Of a DNA stretch of 64,000 nucleotides, positions 8,794 through 18,448 are shown in pieces. The DNA is taken from the NCBI RefSeq assembly GCF_900996225.1, contig NZ_CAAJGL010000022.1, forward strand, positions 121,940-185,939. Reading direction: 5' to 3'. Source of the stretch: Paraburkholderia sp. BCC1884 (GTDB lineage: Bacteria > Pseudomonadota > Gammaproteobacteria > Burkholderiales > Burkholderiaceae). The notes below the pieces were generated by a model. It ran no database searches and was not told where the DNA came from. It worked only from the letters and a program-made list of their open reading frames with translations. Position 1 is the first letter of the stretch. Each line of letters begins with the position of its first letter. Position numbers and translations under genes: made by a program.

Positions 8794-9234
8794 CTTGTCC
8801 GTAGCGAAACGCAAACGCGCCCAGCAGGCGAACTCCGGCCAGTTCGCCTTTTGCGGTCACCCAGGATCGCTTCGAGCCGCTCGCGTGTAAATCCCGGACG
8901 ACCGCCGCCCGTTTTACACAAGAACGAGGCGGCGCTCCGAATCTTCCTCTTTCTGCCGTGCGACGCCCCCTACTGCGGGGTCTGCACTTGCCTCCTCGTC
9001 CGCCCGCCAGAGCCGCACGGGCACAGCGTTTGCTGCATCTTGCGAGGAGTTCTGACCAGCCGTGCAGCCGACGCCTGGCGTCAAAGCACCCCTAACTGGC
9101 CAGCGGCGTGACGATCTTTGCACTACATTGACCAGTACGCGCCTTCGCTGACGCATGCTCTGGAAGCCCAATGAGCGCTGTGATCGCATGCCAATTGCAT
9201 CCACACCGCAGCAGGACGAATCTGGAAACGACCG
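8794..9234. other. Intergenic region upstream of glgE
   Basis: About 440 bases without a convincing gene. It contains the terminator of the DUF1345 gene at its start and must contain the promoter of the trehalose/glycogen operon. A minus-strand open frame at 8914-9279 has no family resemblance and is not called. No strong sigma70 promoter could be singled out by eye. Confidence 0.5.
8826..8852 (+). terminator. Rho-independent terminator after DUF1345 gene
   Basis: Stem AGGCGAACT (8826-8834) pairs with AGTTCGCCT (8841-8849) around a CCGGCC loop, followed by TTT. It lies 33 bases after the DUF1345 stop codon on the same strand. Confidence 0.75.
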
Positions 9235-12200
9235 ATGGAATCTCCAAACGGGAACGCGCCGCGGATTTACTTTTTTCATTCACTTCTGGTTGGACCGCTT
9301 GCCGCATGGCCTGCGCAGTTCGCTCACGCGGCCGCGCTGGGCTTCGATCATGCGCTGATCGGCAACCTCTTCGAGCCGGGCCAGGCTGGTCACGGGCAGG
9401 TAGTCGGCAATCACGGCCGGCTGCATCCCGTGTTCGAGGCCGCTCAGCCCGCCACCGAGGCAATCCGCTCGCTGGCGGACGCCGCCCGTCCCCATGGCTT
9501 GACCTTGCTGGCCGATCTGGTGATCGACCGGATGGCTGCGGACGGCGCGCTGTACGCCGAGCATGCCGACTGGTTCCATCCGTTCGAGTCTGAAGAGGCG
9601 CGCCTCGATCCGCGCCATGTGCATCGCGAAGATAACGTCGCGTATGCCAACTTCGACGACGCGGGTAGCCGTGCCGCACTGGTCGGCTGGTGGACCCAGC
9701 AGCTGGTGGCGCTCGCCGATGCCGGCGTGGGCGGCTTCCGCTTCGACTCGCCGCATCGCGTGCCGGCCGACGTCTGGCGGCAACTGCGCGACGCGGTGCG
9801 TGCAACGCATCCCACGGTGCGCTTTCTGGCCGCTACGCCCGGGCTCTCCCGTGGCGATTTGCCTGGTCTCGAAGGCGCTGGCTTCGACAGCGTGTTTTCG
9901 TCGATCCGCTGGTGGGATTTCCGCGCGAGCTGGATGGTGGAAGAGCACGCCGCGCTGGCGCGAATCGGCGCACCGATCGCCTTTCCCGAAGCACCCTATG
10001 GCACGCGCCTCGCCGCCGACCTGGGCGACGCGCACGATGCCGCCATTGTCGAACGGGCTTACCGGCGCGCGCTATTCGCGTCGGCTTCGACCGGCACCGG
10101 CTGGATGATGCCGATGGGTTTCGAGTACGGCATCGCCGAACCGATGTCGCAAACGCGCGGCGACGCCGCGCAGTTCGCGCGCGCGGTTCAGGCAAAACCA
10201 TTCGATCTGTCCGAGCGCATCGCGCATGTCAACGAAGTCGCGCGCCGGACGAAGACGCTGCACGCCAACGGGGAATTGCGCCCGTTAAGCGGGCCTGGCG
10301 CGCCCGCCGCCGTGCTGCTGCGCGCCGATCAGCCCGATCTGCGCGACGCCGACGAAGCGATCCTCATCGCCATCAACCCGGAATTGGGCGCGCCGGTGCG
10401 CGTCGATCCTGCACGTTTTCTCGCCGGCGTACCGGGCAACTTCACGCGCTTCGTGCCGCTCGACGCGCCCGGCCATACCTCGCCCGCCACCTTGACGCCC
10501 TTCACGCTCGCAGCCGGCGCCGTGCGCCTGTTCCGCGCCGTGAAGGAAAAACCCATCTGCCTCGCGCCGCCGATCGACAAGTCGAACAGCAAGCGCAGCG
10601 GCCGCAAGACGGTGGTCGAAGCGCTCAACGCACCGCGCGTCGCCATCGAAAGCGTGATGCCCACGGTCGACAACGGCCGCTTCCCGGTCAAGCGCAACGT
10701 CGGCGAACGCGCCGAGATCAGCGCCGCGATCTTCGCCGAAGGTCACGACAAGATCGCCGCCGCCGTCATCTGGCGCGCCGCCGACGAAACCGCCTGGCAC
10801 GAAGTGCCGATGGCGCCGGCGCAGCCCGCCGGGCTCGACATCTGGACGGCGCGTATTCCGCTCGAACGCATGGGCCGCCATGAGTTCACCGTGATCGCAT
10901 GGCGCGACGACTTCGCCTCGTTGACCGAGCACGTGCAGAAGAAGCTGAAGGCGGGTCAAACTGTCGAGCTCGAACTGGACGAAGCCTCGCATCTGTTCGC
11001 CCTGGTGCTCGCCGAAGTGGAGACCGTGGAAGGCGCGGTCAAGGAGCCGCTCGAACATATCGTCAAGGTCTTCGCCAAGGCCGACCCCGAAACCAGGCTT
11101 GCACTGCTGCTCGCGCCAACCACGGCGAAGGCGATGACCGCTGCGCGCCATCGTCCGTTCCTGAGCCGCGACCCGATCGTCTACCGGATCGACGCGGAAC
11201 GCACCGCCGCGCGCTTCGCAAGCTGGTACGAGATCTTCCCGCGTTCGATGAGCGACGACGAGTCGCGTCACGGCAACTTTGCCGACGTCACGAAGAAACT
11301 GCCGCGCATCCGCGACATGGGTTTCGACGTGCTGTACTTCCCGCCGATTCATCCGATCGGCGTGGCAAACCGCAAGGGCCGCAACAACACGCTGAACGCC
11401 CAGCCGGGCGACGTCGGCAGTCCGTACGCGATCGGCGGAGTCGAAGGCGGCCACACCGCCGTGCATCCGCAACTCGGCACGCTCGACGACTTCAAGGCGA
11501 TGCTCGCCGCCGCGCACGCGCACGGCCTCGAAATTGCGCTCGACTTCGCCGTGCAGTGTTCGCCGGATCATCCGTGGCTAAAAGAGCATCCGACGTGGTT
11601 CGCATGGCGCCCCGACGGCACGCTGCGTTACGCGGAAAACCCACCGAAGAAGTATCAGGACATCGTCAATCCGGACTTTTATGCGCACGACGCCAAGCCC
11701 GATTTGTGGCTCGCCCTGCGCGACGTGTTCCTGTTCTGGATCGAAGCGGGCGTGCATATTTTCCGCATCGACAATCCGCACACCAAGCCGCTGCCGTTCT
11801 GGGAATGGGTGATCGGCGACGTGCGCTCGCGCTATCCAGACACCATCTTCCTTGCCGAAGCGTTCACGCGTCCGCGCATGATGAACCGGCTCGGCAAGAT
11901 CGGCTTCTCGCAGTCGTACACGTACTTCACGTGGCGCGAGTCGAAGCGCGACTTCATCGAGTACATGACGGAGCTCACGCAAACCAGTGCGCGCGATTTC
12001 TACCGGCCGAATTTCTTTGTGAACACACCGGACATCAATCCTCGCCATCTGCAATCGCAGGGACGCACGGGCTTTCTGATTCGCGCGGCGCTGGCCTCGA
12101 CGCTGGCCGGTTTGTGGGGGGTGTATAGCGGATTCGAACTATGCGAGGCCGCCGCGCTGCCCAACAGTGAGGAATATCTCGACTCCGAGAAGTACCAGCT

Positions 12201-12687
12201 GCGTGCGTGGGACTGGAACCGGCCAGGCAATATCGTCGGCGAAATTACGGCGCTGAACCGCATTCGCCGCGCTAATCCGGCGCTGCAGACGCATCTCGGC
12301 CTGACTTTCCTGACCGCGCACAACGACCACATATTGTGCTTCGAGAAGGCCACGGAAACGCGCGACAACGTGATCGTCGTCGCGGTTAATCTCGATCCGT
12401 TCAACGAACAGGGCGCGGACATCGAATTGTCGTGGGACACTTTCCAGCGATGGAACCTGCACGACCATGGCGCGCTGGAAGTAACCGATCAGATGACCGG
12501 TGCCCGCTTCGAATGGCACGGCCGCTGGCAGCATGTACAACTCGGCTCCGGCCAGCCGTTTTCGATCTGGCGCATCGCACCGCTCGGCGGCCTGCCCGCC
12601 GAACGTCCCGATGAAGCCGACAGCGACTCCAACGGCGCCTATCACGCAGACGCTGGCAACCCAACCCCAACGGAAGGTGCGACATGA
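9235..12687 (+). CDS. glgE: Maltose-1-phosphate maltosyltransferase GlgE with N-terminal pseudo-amylase domain
   Basis: 1150 residues, against 650-700 for classical GlgE. Residues about 460-600 are the GlgE N-terminal beta domain and 645-1115 the GH13_3 catalytic part. There the nucleophile is D846 in FRIDNPHTKP, the acid/base is E875 in FLAEAFTRP, and the maltose-phosphate site region (VANRKGRNN, NPPKKYQDI) is intact. The enzyme extends alpha-1,4-glucan using maltose-1-phosphate. Residues 1-430 form a second, amylase-like domain resembling a copy of the catalytic barrel. It keeps a nucleophile-like Asp (D171 in GFRFDSPH), but the acid/base position reads FLAATPG, with Ala replacing Glu, so it should be inactive as a hydrolase or transferase. 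Its stop overlaps the next start (ATGA). Confidence 0.95.
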   Translation: MESPNGNAPRIYFFHSLLVGPLAAWPAQFAHAAALGFDHALIGNLFEPGQAGHGQVVGNHGRLHPVFEAAQPATEAIRSLADAARPHGLTLLADLVIDRMAADGALYAEHADWFHPFESEEARLDPRHVHREDNVAYANFDDAGSRAALVGWWTQQLVALADAGVGGFRFDSPHRVPADVWRQLRDAVRATHPTVRFLAATPGLSRGDLPGLEGAGFDSVFSSIRWWDFRASWMVEEHAALARIGAPIAFPEAPYGTRLAADLGDAHDAAIVERAYRRALFASASTGTGWMMPMGFEYGIAEPMSQTRGDAAQFARAVQAKPFDLSERIAHVNEVARRTKTLHANGELRPLSGPGAPAAVLLRADQPDLRDADEAILIAINPELGAPVRVDPARFLAGVPGNFTRFVPLDAPGHTSPATLTPFTLAAGAVRLFRAVKEKPICLAPPIDKSNSKRSGRKTVVEALNAPRVAIESVMPTVDNGRFPVKRNVGERAEISAAIFAEGHDKIAAAVIWRAADETAWHEVPMAPAQPAGLDIWTARIPLERMGRHEFTVIAWRDDFASLTEHVQKKLKAGQTVELELDEASHLFALVLAEVETVEGAVKEPLEHIVKVFAKADPETRLALLLAPTTAKAMTAARHRPFLSRDPIVYRIDAERTAARFASWYEIFPRSMSDDESRHGNFADVTKKLPRIRDMGFDVLYFPPIHPIGVANRKGRNNTLNAQPGDVGSPYAIGGVEGGHTAVHPQLGTLDDFKAMLAAAHAHGLEIALDFAVQCSPDHPWLKEHPTWFAWRPDGTLRYAENPPKKYQDIVNPDFYAHDAKPDLWLALRDVFLFWIEAGVHIFRIDNPHTKPLPFWEWVIGDVRSRYPDTIFLAEAFTRPRMMNRLGKIGFSQSYTYFTWRESKRDFIEYMTELTQTSARDFYRPNFFVNTPDINPRHLQSQGRTGFLIRAALASTLAGLWGVYSGFELCEAAALPNSEEYLDSEKYQLRAWDWNRPGNIVGEITALNRIRRANPALQTHLGLTFLTAHNDHILCFEKATETRDNVIVVAVNLDPFNEQGADIELSWDTFQRWNLHDHGALEVTDQMTGARFEWHGRWQHVQLGSGQPFSIWRIAPLGGLPAERPDEADSDSNGAYHADAGNPTPTEGAT

Positions 12688-15600
12688 AGCGTGAAGATCC
12701 AGCCCAAACCACGTCGCAGGCCAATACGAGCGTTGCCACCAGCAACGCCGCCAAGGCGCGTTCGCATCGCCGCGGCAAACCCGCGGCCTTGAGCGACGAT
12801 CCGCTCTGGTACAAAGACGCGATCATCTATCAGGTGCACATCAAGTCGTTCTTCGACGCCAATAACGACGGCGTGGGCGACTTCCCCGGCCTGATCGCGA
12901 AGCTCGACTACATCGCCGAACTCGGCGTGAATGCGATCTGGCTGCTGCCGTTCTATCCGTCGCCACGGCGCGACGACGGCTACGACATCGCCGATTACCG
13001 CAACGTACATCCGGACTACGGTCAGCTTTCCGACGTGAAGCGCTTCATTCAGGAAGCGCACGCGCGTGGCATTCGCGTGATTACCGAGCTGGTGATCAAC
13101 CACACGTCGGACCAGCACCCGTGGTTCCAGCGCGCCCGGCGCGCGAAGCCCGGCTCGAACCATCGCAACTTCTATGTGTGGTCCGAAACCGATCAGAAGT
13201 ATCAGGAAACGCGGATCATCTTCATCGACTCGGAGCCGTCCAACTGGACGCACGATCCGGTGGCGGGCGCCTATTACTGGCATCGCTTCTACTCGCACCA
13301 GCCCGATCTGAACTTCGACAATCCGGCGGTGCTGAAAGAGGTGCTGCAGGTGATGCGCTTCTGGCTCGACATGGGCATCGACGGGCTGCGGCTCGACGCG
13401 GTGCCCTATCTGGTCGAACGTGAAGGCACCAACAACGAAAACCTGCCGGAAACGCACGCGATTCTGAAGAAGATTCGCGCGACCATCGACGCCGAGTATC
13501 CGAACCGGATGCTGCTCGCCGAAGCGAACCAGTGGCCGGAAGACGTGAAGGAATATTTCGGCGACGAAGACGAATGCCACATGGCGTTCCACTTCCCGCT
13601 GATGCCGCGCATCTATATGTCGATTGCGAGCGAGGACCGCTTCCCGATCACCGACATCATGCGGCAAACGCCGGACCTCGCCGAGACGAACCAGTGGGCG
13701 ATTTTCCTGCGCAACCACGACGAGTTGACGCTCGAAATGGTCACGGACTCCGAGCGCGACTACCTGTGGAATACCTACGCGAGCGACCGTCGCGCGCGCC
13801 TGAATCTGGGCATTCGCCGCCGCCTCGCGCCGCTGATGGAGCGCGACCGACGCCGCATCGAGCTGATCAATTCGCTGCTGCTTTCCATGCCCGGCACGCC
13901 CGTGATCTATTACGGCGACGAACTCGGCATGGGCGACAACATCCACTTGGGCGACCGCGACGGCGTGCGTACGCCGATGCAGTGGTCGTCAGATAGAAAC
14001 GGCGGTTTCTCGCGCGCCGATCCTGAACAACTGGTCCTGCCGCCCGTGATGGGCGCGCTCTACGGTTTCGACGCGGTGAACGTGGAAGCGCAAAGCCGCG
14101 ACCCGCACTCGCTGCTGAACTGGACGCGCCGCATGCTGGCCACGCGACGCGCCAAGCAGACTTTCGGACGCGGCACGATCCGCTTCCTGAAGCCGGAAAA
14201 CCGCAAGATTCTCGCGTATCTGCGTGAGATGCCAGGCGAGCCGCCGATCCTGTGCGTGGCGAATCTGTCGCGCGCACCGCAAGCGGTCGAGCTCGATCTG
14301 TCCGAGTTCAACGGCTCGGTGCCGATTGAAATGACCGCCGATTCGGTGTTCCCGGCAATCGGCCAGCTGACCTATCTGTTGACCTTCCCGCCGTACGGCT
14401 TCCTGTGGTTCATGCTGTGTCCGGGCGGCCAGCGTCCGACGTGGGCACAGGCACATTCGGAGCCGCTGCCGGAATTCGTCACGATCGTGATCCGTGAAGG
14501 CCAGGTCGGGCCGACGCCGGAAAACGTGCGTCTGCTCGAATCCGAAGTGCTGCCTTCGTGGCTCAGCCGGCGTCGCTGGTTTGCGTCGAAGGATCAGAAG
14601 CTGAATGCCGTGCGGCTCGCGGCCCTGACCACGATCCCGAATGGCGGCTTCGCTTTCACCGAAATCGAAGCGGACGTGGGCAAGCATACCGAACGCTACG
14701 TGGTGCCGATTGCGATCACGTGGGGTGGCGAAACCACCTTCCCACTGTTCAAGCAACTGGCGCTGGCACGCGTGCGACGTGGCCGCAACGTCGGCCACCT
14801 GACGGACGCGTTCGCGCTGCCGATCTTCGCTCACGGTGTGATGCGCAAGCTGCGCGAACGCGCGGTCGTGCCTACCGTGCAGAAGAGCGAGATCCGCTTC
14901 ATTCCAACCGAGCGCTTCGACGAACTCGGCGAACTCGGCGAGCGTCCCGAGATTCGCTGGCTCGCGGCGGAACAGAGCAACAGTTCGCTGATCATCGCCG
15001 ATGCCGCCGTGCTGAAGCTGGTGCGCCGCCTGGTGAGCGGCATCCATCCTGAAGCGGAGATCAGCCGTTATCTGACGCAACTCGGCTACGCCAACACCGC
15101 GCCTTTGTATGGCGAGGTGGTGCGCGTCGATCCCGAAGGCGTGCCGCATACGCTCTGCATCCTGCAAGGCTTCATCGACAATCAGGGCGACGCGTGGAAC
15201 TGGTCGCTCGACTATCTGCGCCGCTCGGTGGACGAACTCGCGATTGCCGTCGACACCGAATCGCAAAGCGCCCCGGACCGCGACAACGAAGCGATTCTGG
15301 TGGAAGGCTATAGCGAGTTGGCGGGCATCATCGGCAGGCGACTCGGCGAGTTGCACGTGGCGCTCGCCTCGCCGACCGACGACCCGGCCTTCGCGCCCGA
15401 ACCGGCCAGCGACGAGCAGGTGAAGGCATGGGTCGACGGCACGCAGGCGATGTTGGCCAGCGCGCTCGATCTGCTCGCGCCACGCATCGAGCAGATGAGC
15501 GACCCTGAGTCCAAGGCACTTGCGCAAAGTCTGATCGACCGTCGCGCGGCACTGGTCGACGCCGTCGACAAACTCGTGTCCGCAAATGTCGGTGCGCTGC

Positions 15601-16145
15601 GTATTCGCATTCACGGCGACTTCCACCTGGGTCAGGTGCTGGTCGCGCAGGGCGACGCCTATCTGATCGACTTCGAAGGCGAGCCCGCGCGTTCGCTCGA
15701 GGAACGTCGTCAGAAGTCGAGCCCGTTGCGCGATGTGGCCGGTTTGATGCGCTCGCTGTCATATGCGAGCGCCGCGGCGCAATCCACCACGGAAAGCGCG
15801 CCGCAGCAAACCGCCGATCGCAAACGTGCACTGTTCGAGCGTTTCCGCGCGCACGCCACGCAGAAATTCCTGAGCGAATACCGGGCCGCCGCTGCCGACT
15901 CCACCACGCCGCTGGTCGCGCCGGAAGCGGAGCAGGCCTTGCTCGATCTGTTCCTGATCGAAAAAGCCGCCTACGAAATCCGCTACGAAGCGGCCAACCG
16001 TCCGACGTGGCTCGGCTTGCCGGTACGCGGCCTCGCTGCGCTCGCAAGCCGTCTGTTGGGCGACACCGGCGCTGCGGCAGATTCCTCAACCCCGGCGCCT
16101 GGCGCCGCCACACCGCCTAACCCGGCCGAGGGCGACTATGAGTGA
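12684..16145 (+). CDS. treS: Trehalose synthase (TreS) fused to maltokinase
   Basis: 1153 residues in two enzymes. Residues 38-600 are TreS, a GH13 isomerase interconverting trehalose and maltose: catalytic D238 in [11 protein letters not shown]280 in LLAEANQW and D346 in RNHDEL, plus TPMQW. Residues about 620-1110 are a maltokinase of the Pep2/Mak family with the aminoglycoside-phosphotransferase-like loop HGDFHLGQ (H977, D979) and the metal-binding DFEGEP (D996). The fusion converts trehalose to maltose and on to maltose-1-phosphate, the donor for the neighbouring GlgE. The linker after the kinase is Ala/Pro-rich. The start overlaps the glgE stop and the end overlaps the glgB start by eight bases, so translation of all three is coupled. 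Confidence 0.96.
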   Translation: MKREDPAQTTSQANTSVATSNAAKARSHRRGKPAALSDDPLWYKDAIIYQVHIKSFFDANNDGVGDFPGLIAKLDYIAELGVNAIWLLPFYPSPRRDDGYDIADYRNVHPDYGQLSDVKRFIQEAHARGIRVITELVINHTSDQHPWFQRARRAKPGSNHRNFYVWSETDQKYQETRIIFIDSEPSNWTHDPVAGAYYWHRFYSHQPDLNFDNPAVLKEVLQVMRFWLDMGIDGLRLDAVPYLVEREGTNNENLPETHAILKKIRATIDAEYPNRMLLAEANQWPEDVKEYFGDEDECHMAFHFPLMPRIYMSIASEDRFPITDIMRQTPDLAETNQWAIFLRNHDELTLEMVTDSERDYLWNTYASDRRARLNLGIRRRLAPLMERDRRRIELINSLLLSMPGTPVIYYGDELGMGDNIHLGDRDGVRTPMQWSSDRNGGFSRADPEQLVLPPVMGALYGFDAVNVEAQSRDPHSLLNWTRRMLATRRAKQTFGRGTIRFLKPENRKILAYLREMPGEPPILCVANLSRAPQAVELDLSEFNGSVPIEMTADSVFPAIGQLTYLLTFPPYGFLWFMLCPGGQRPTWAQAHSEPLPEFVTIVIREGQVGPTPENVRLLESEVLPSWLSRRRWFASKDQKLNAVRLAALTTIPNGGFAFTEIEADVGKHTERYVVPIAITWGGETTFPLFKQLALARVRRGRNVGHLTDAFALPIFAHGVMRKLRERAVVPTVQKSEIRFIPTERFDELGELGERPEIRWLAAEQSNSSLIIADAAVLKLVRRLVSGIHPEAEISRYLTQLGYANTAPLYGEVVRVDPEGVPHTLCILQGFIDNQGDAWNWSLDYLRRSVDELAIAVDTESQSAPDRDNEAILVEGYSELAGIIGRRLGELHVALASPTDDPAFAPEPASDEQVKAWVDGTQAMLASALDLLAPRIEQMSDPESKALAQSLIDRRAALVDAVDKLVSANVGALRIRIHGDFHLGQVLVAQGDAYLIDFEGEPARSLEERRQKSSPLRDVAGLMRSLSYASAAAQSTTESAPQQTADRKRALFERFRAHATQKFLSEYRAAAADSTTPLVAPEAEQALLDLFLIEKAAYEIRYEAANRPTWLGLPVRGLAALASRLLGDTGAAADSSTPAPGAATPPNPAEGDYE

Positions 16146-18348
16146 GCATGATCCGGCCGCAGGCCTCCAACCGCTGGAAATCGACGCGCTCGTCGAAGCG
16201 CGTCACCCCGATCCTTTCTCGCAGCTCGGGATGCACCACACGGACGCGGGTCCGGTGGTGCGCGCGCTGTTGCCGAACGCCGCGCATGTCAGCGTGATCG
16301 CGCGTGCTGATGGTTCGCTACTCGGCGAATTGGAACAGCTCAGACCTGGACTGTTTGCCGGTCGTGTCACTTCGGCCGCGCCGTATCGGCTGCGGATCGA
16401 CTGGCATGGCGTGGTGCAGGAAATCGAGGACACGTATTCGTTCGCGCCCGTGTTGGGCGACGAACCGCTCGGGCGTCTTGCGGGTGGCGATCCCTACGCG
16501 GTGCTCGAATGCCTCGGCTCGCGTCCGATGGAAGTGGACGGCGTGCCCGGCGTGCGCTTCGCCGTGTGGGCGCCGAATGCACGGCGCGTCTCGGTGGTCG
16601 GCGACTTCAATGCGTGGGACGGCCGCCGTCATCCGATGCGGCTGCGTCATCAGGCCGGTGTGTGGGAATTGTTCGTGCCGCGCGTCGGTCCCGGCACGCG
16701 CTACAAGTACGAGTTGCTGTCGCGCGACGGTCATCCGCTGCCCTTGAAAGCAGACCCGTGCGCCATGCAGACGGAAAAGCCGCCCGGCACGGCTTCCGTG
16801 GTTGCGCACGTCCACGAGATCGAGGATTTCGCGTGGACCGACCACGACTGGATTCAATCGCGTGCCGGGAAGCAGACACCGCGCGCGCCGATTTCGATCT
16901 ACGAAGTGCATGCCGAATCCTGGCTGCGTGTCGCCGAAGAAGGCCAACGTGGGCTCGACTGGGAAGAACTCGCCGACCGGCTGCTGCCCTACGTGAAAAG
17001 CATGGGCTTCACGCACGTCGAATTCATGCCGATCGCCGAGCATCCGTTCGGCGGTTCGTGGGGTTATCAGCCGCTCGGGCAGTTCGCCCCGTCCGCGCGT
17101 TTCGGCAAGCCCGAGCAGTTCGCCAGCTTCGTCGACAAGGCGCATGAAGCCGGACTCGGCGTGATTCTCGATTGGGTGCCCGCGCACTTTCCGAACGACG
17201 CGCATGGGCTGATCGACTTCGACGGCACGCCGCTCTACGAGCACGCCGACCCGCGCGAAGGCTACCACCAGGACTGGAACACGATGATCTACAACCTCGG
17301 CCGCAACGAGGTGAGCGCGTTCCTGATCGCTTCGGGTCTGGCGTGGCTAAAGCGCTATCACGTCGACGGCTTGCGGGTGGATGCGGTGGCGTCGATGCTG
17401 TATCGCGACTACTCGCGCGCCGCCGATCAGTGGGTGCCGAATATCTATGGCGGCCGTGAGAATCTCGAATCGATCGCGTTTCTCAAGCGGTTGAATCACG
17501 AAGTCGGCTATGTGCCGGGCGTGCCGGGTGCGATCACGATCGCCGAGGAATCGACCGCGTGGCCGGGCGTCACGGCGAAGGTCGAAGACGGCGGCCTCGG
17601 CTTCCAGTTCAAGTGGAACATGGGCTGGATGCACGACACGCTGCACTACATGGAGGAAGATCCGGTCTATCGCCAATACCATCACCACAACATGACGTTC
17701 GGGATGGTCTACGCGTACTCGGAGCGCTTCGTTCTGCCGCTCTCGCATGACGAAGTGGTGCACGGCAAAGGCTCGCTGCTCGGCAAGATGCCCGGCGACA
17801 GATGGCAGAAATTCGCCAACCTGCGCGCGTACTTCGGCTTCATGTGGACGCATCCGGGTAAGAAGCTGCTCTTCATGGGCGGCGAATTCGGCCAGATGGC
17901 GGAATTCAACCACGACGCCTCGCCGCATTGGCATTTGCTCGACGACGCGCACCATCACGGCGTGCAGATGCTGGTGCGCGATCTGAACCGTCTGTATGGC
18001 GAAGAGCCCGCGCTGCATGTGCTCGACTGCGAACCGGGCGGCTTTGAATGGCTGATCGGCGACGACAGCGGCAACAGCGTATTCGCTTTTCGCCGCACCG
18101 ATGGCGCGGGTCGCGAACTCATCGTAGTCTGCAACATGACGCCGGTGCCGCGCGTCGGCTATCGGCTCGGCATGCCGCGCGAGGGACGCTGGACCGAAGT
18201 GCTGAACACGGACGCCGGCGTGTATGGCGGTTCGAACATGGGCAACGGCGGCCTGATTCATACCGAGGCCAATCCGAGCCACGGCTGGCCGCACTCCGCT
18301 TCGCTGACGCTGCCGCCGCTCGCGACGATCGTGCTGCGCGCGGATTGA
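16138..18348 (+). CDS. glgB: 1,4-alpha-glucan branching enzyme
   Basis: 736 residues, normal for bacterial GlgB. Two N-terminal beta domains (residues 1-240, including the CBM48 region [20 protein letters not shown]) precede the GH13_9 barrel. The catalytic nucleophile is D415 in [17 protein letters not shown] and the acid/base is E470 in [24 protein letters not shown] carries the transition-state stabiliser. It introduces alpha-1,6 branches into the glucan made by GlgE. The start lies inside the end of the TreS-maltokinase gene, an eight-base overlap. Confidence 0.97.
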   Translation: MSEHDPAAGLQPLEIDALVEARHPDPFSQLGMHHTDAGPVVRALLPNAAHVSVIARADGSLLGELEQLRPGLFAGRVTSAAPYRLRIDWHGVVQEIEDTYSFAPVLGDEPLGRLAGGDPYAVLECLGSRPMEVDGVPGVRFAVWAPNARRVSVVGDFNAWDGRRHPMRLRHQAGVWELFVPRVGPGTRYKYELLSRDGHPLPLKADPCAMQTEKPPGTASVVAHVHEIEDFAWTDHDWIQSRAGKQTPRAPISIYEVHAESWLRVAEEGQRGLDWEELADRLLPYVKSMGFTHVEFMPIAEHPFGGSWGYQPLGQFAPSARFGKPEQFASFVDKAHEAGLGVILDWVPAHFPNDAHGLIDFDGTPLYEHADPREGYHQDWNTMIYNLGRNEVSAFLIASGLAWLKRYHVDGLRVDAVASMLYRDYSRAADQWVPNIYGGRENLESIAFLKRLNHEVGYVPGVPGAITIAEESTAWPGVTAKVEDGGLGFQFKWNMGWMHDTLHYMEEDPVYRQYHHHNMTFGMVYAYSERFVLPLSHDEVVHGKGSLLGKMPGDRWQKFANLRAYFGFMWTHPGKKLLFMGGEFGQMAEFNHDASPHWHLLDDAHHHGVQMLVRDLNRLYGEEPALHVLDCEPGGFEWLIGDDSGNSVFAFRRTDGAGRELIVVCNMTPVPRVGYRLGMPREGRWTEVLNTDAGVYGGSNMGNGGLIHTEANPSHGWPHSASLTLPPLATIVLRAD

Positions 18349-18363
18349 AGCAGGTGCTGTAGG

Positions 18364-18396
18364 CGAGCGCGCGGCTTCCTCAAGGCCGCGCGCTCG
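18364..18396. repeat. 12-bp GC hairpin between glgB and glgX
   Basis: CGAGCGCGCGGC (18364-18375) is perfectly complementary to GCCGCGCGCTCG (18385-18396) around a nine-base loop. There is no T run after it, so it is not a classical terminator. It may protect the upstream mRNA or act as a processing site. Confidence 0.7.
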
Positions 18397-18448
18397 TCGC
18401 ATGAAGACCCACGATAGCGTTCATAAAACAGAACAAGGAAGGGGAATC

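Noticed and set aside
8914..9279. A 121-codon minus-strand frame upstream of glgE
   Set aside because: Overlaps the glgE start, no family resemblance, and the operon promoter must lie here.
12642..13946. A 434-codon minus-strand frame over treS
   Set aside because: It covers the conserved TreS catalytic region and shows no protein-like pattern of its own.
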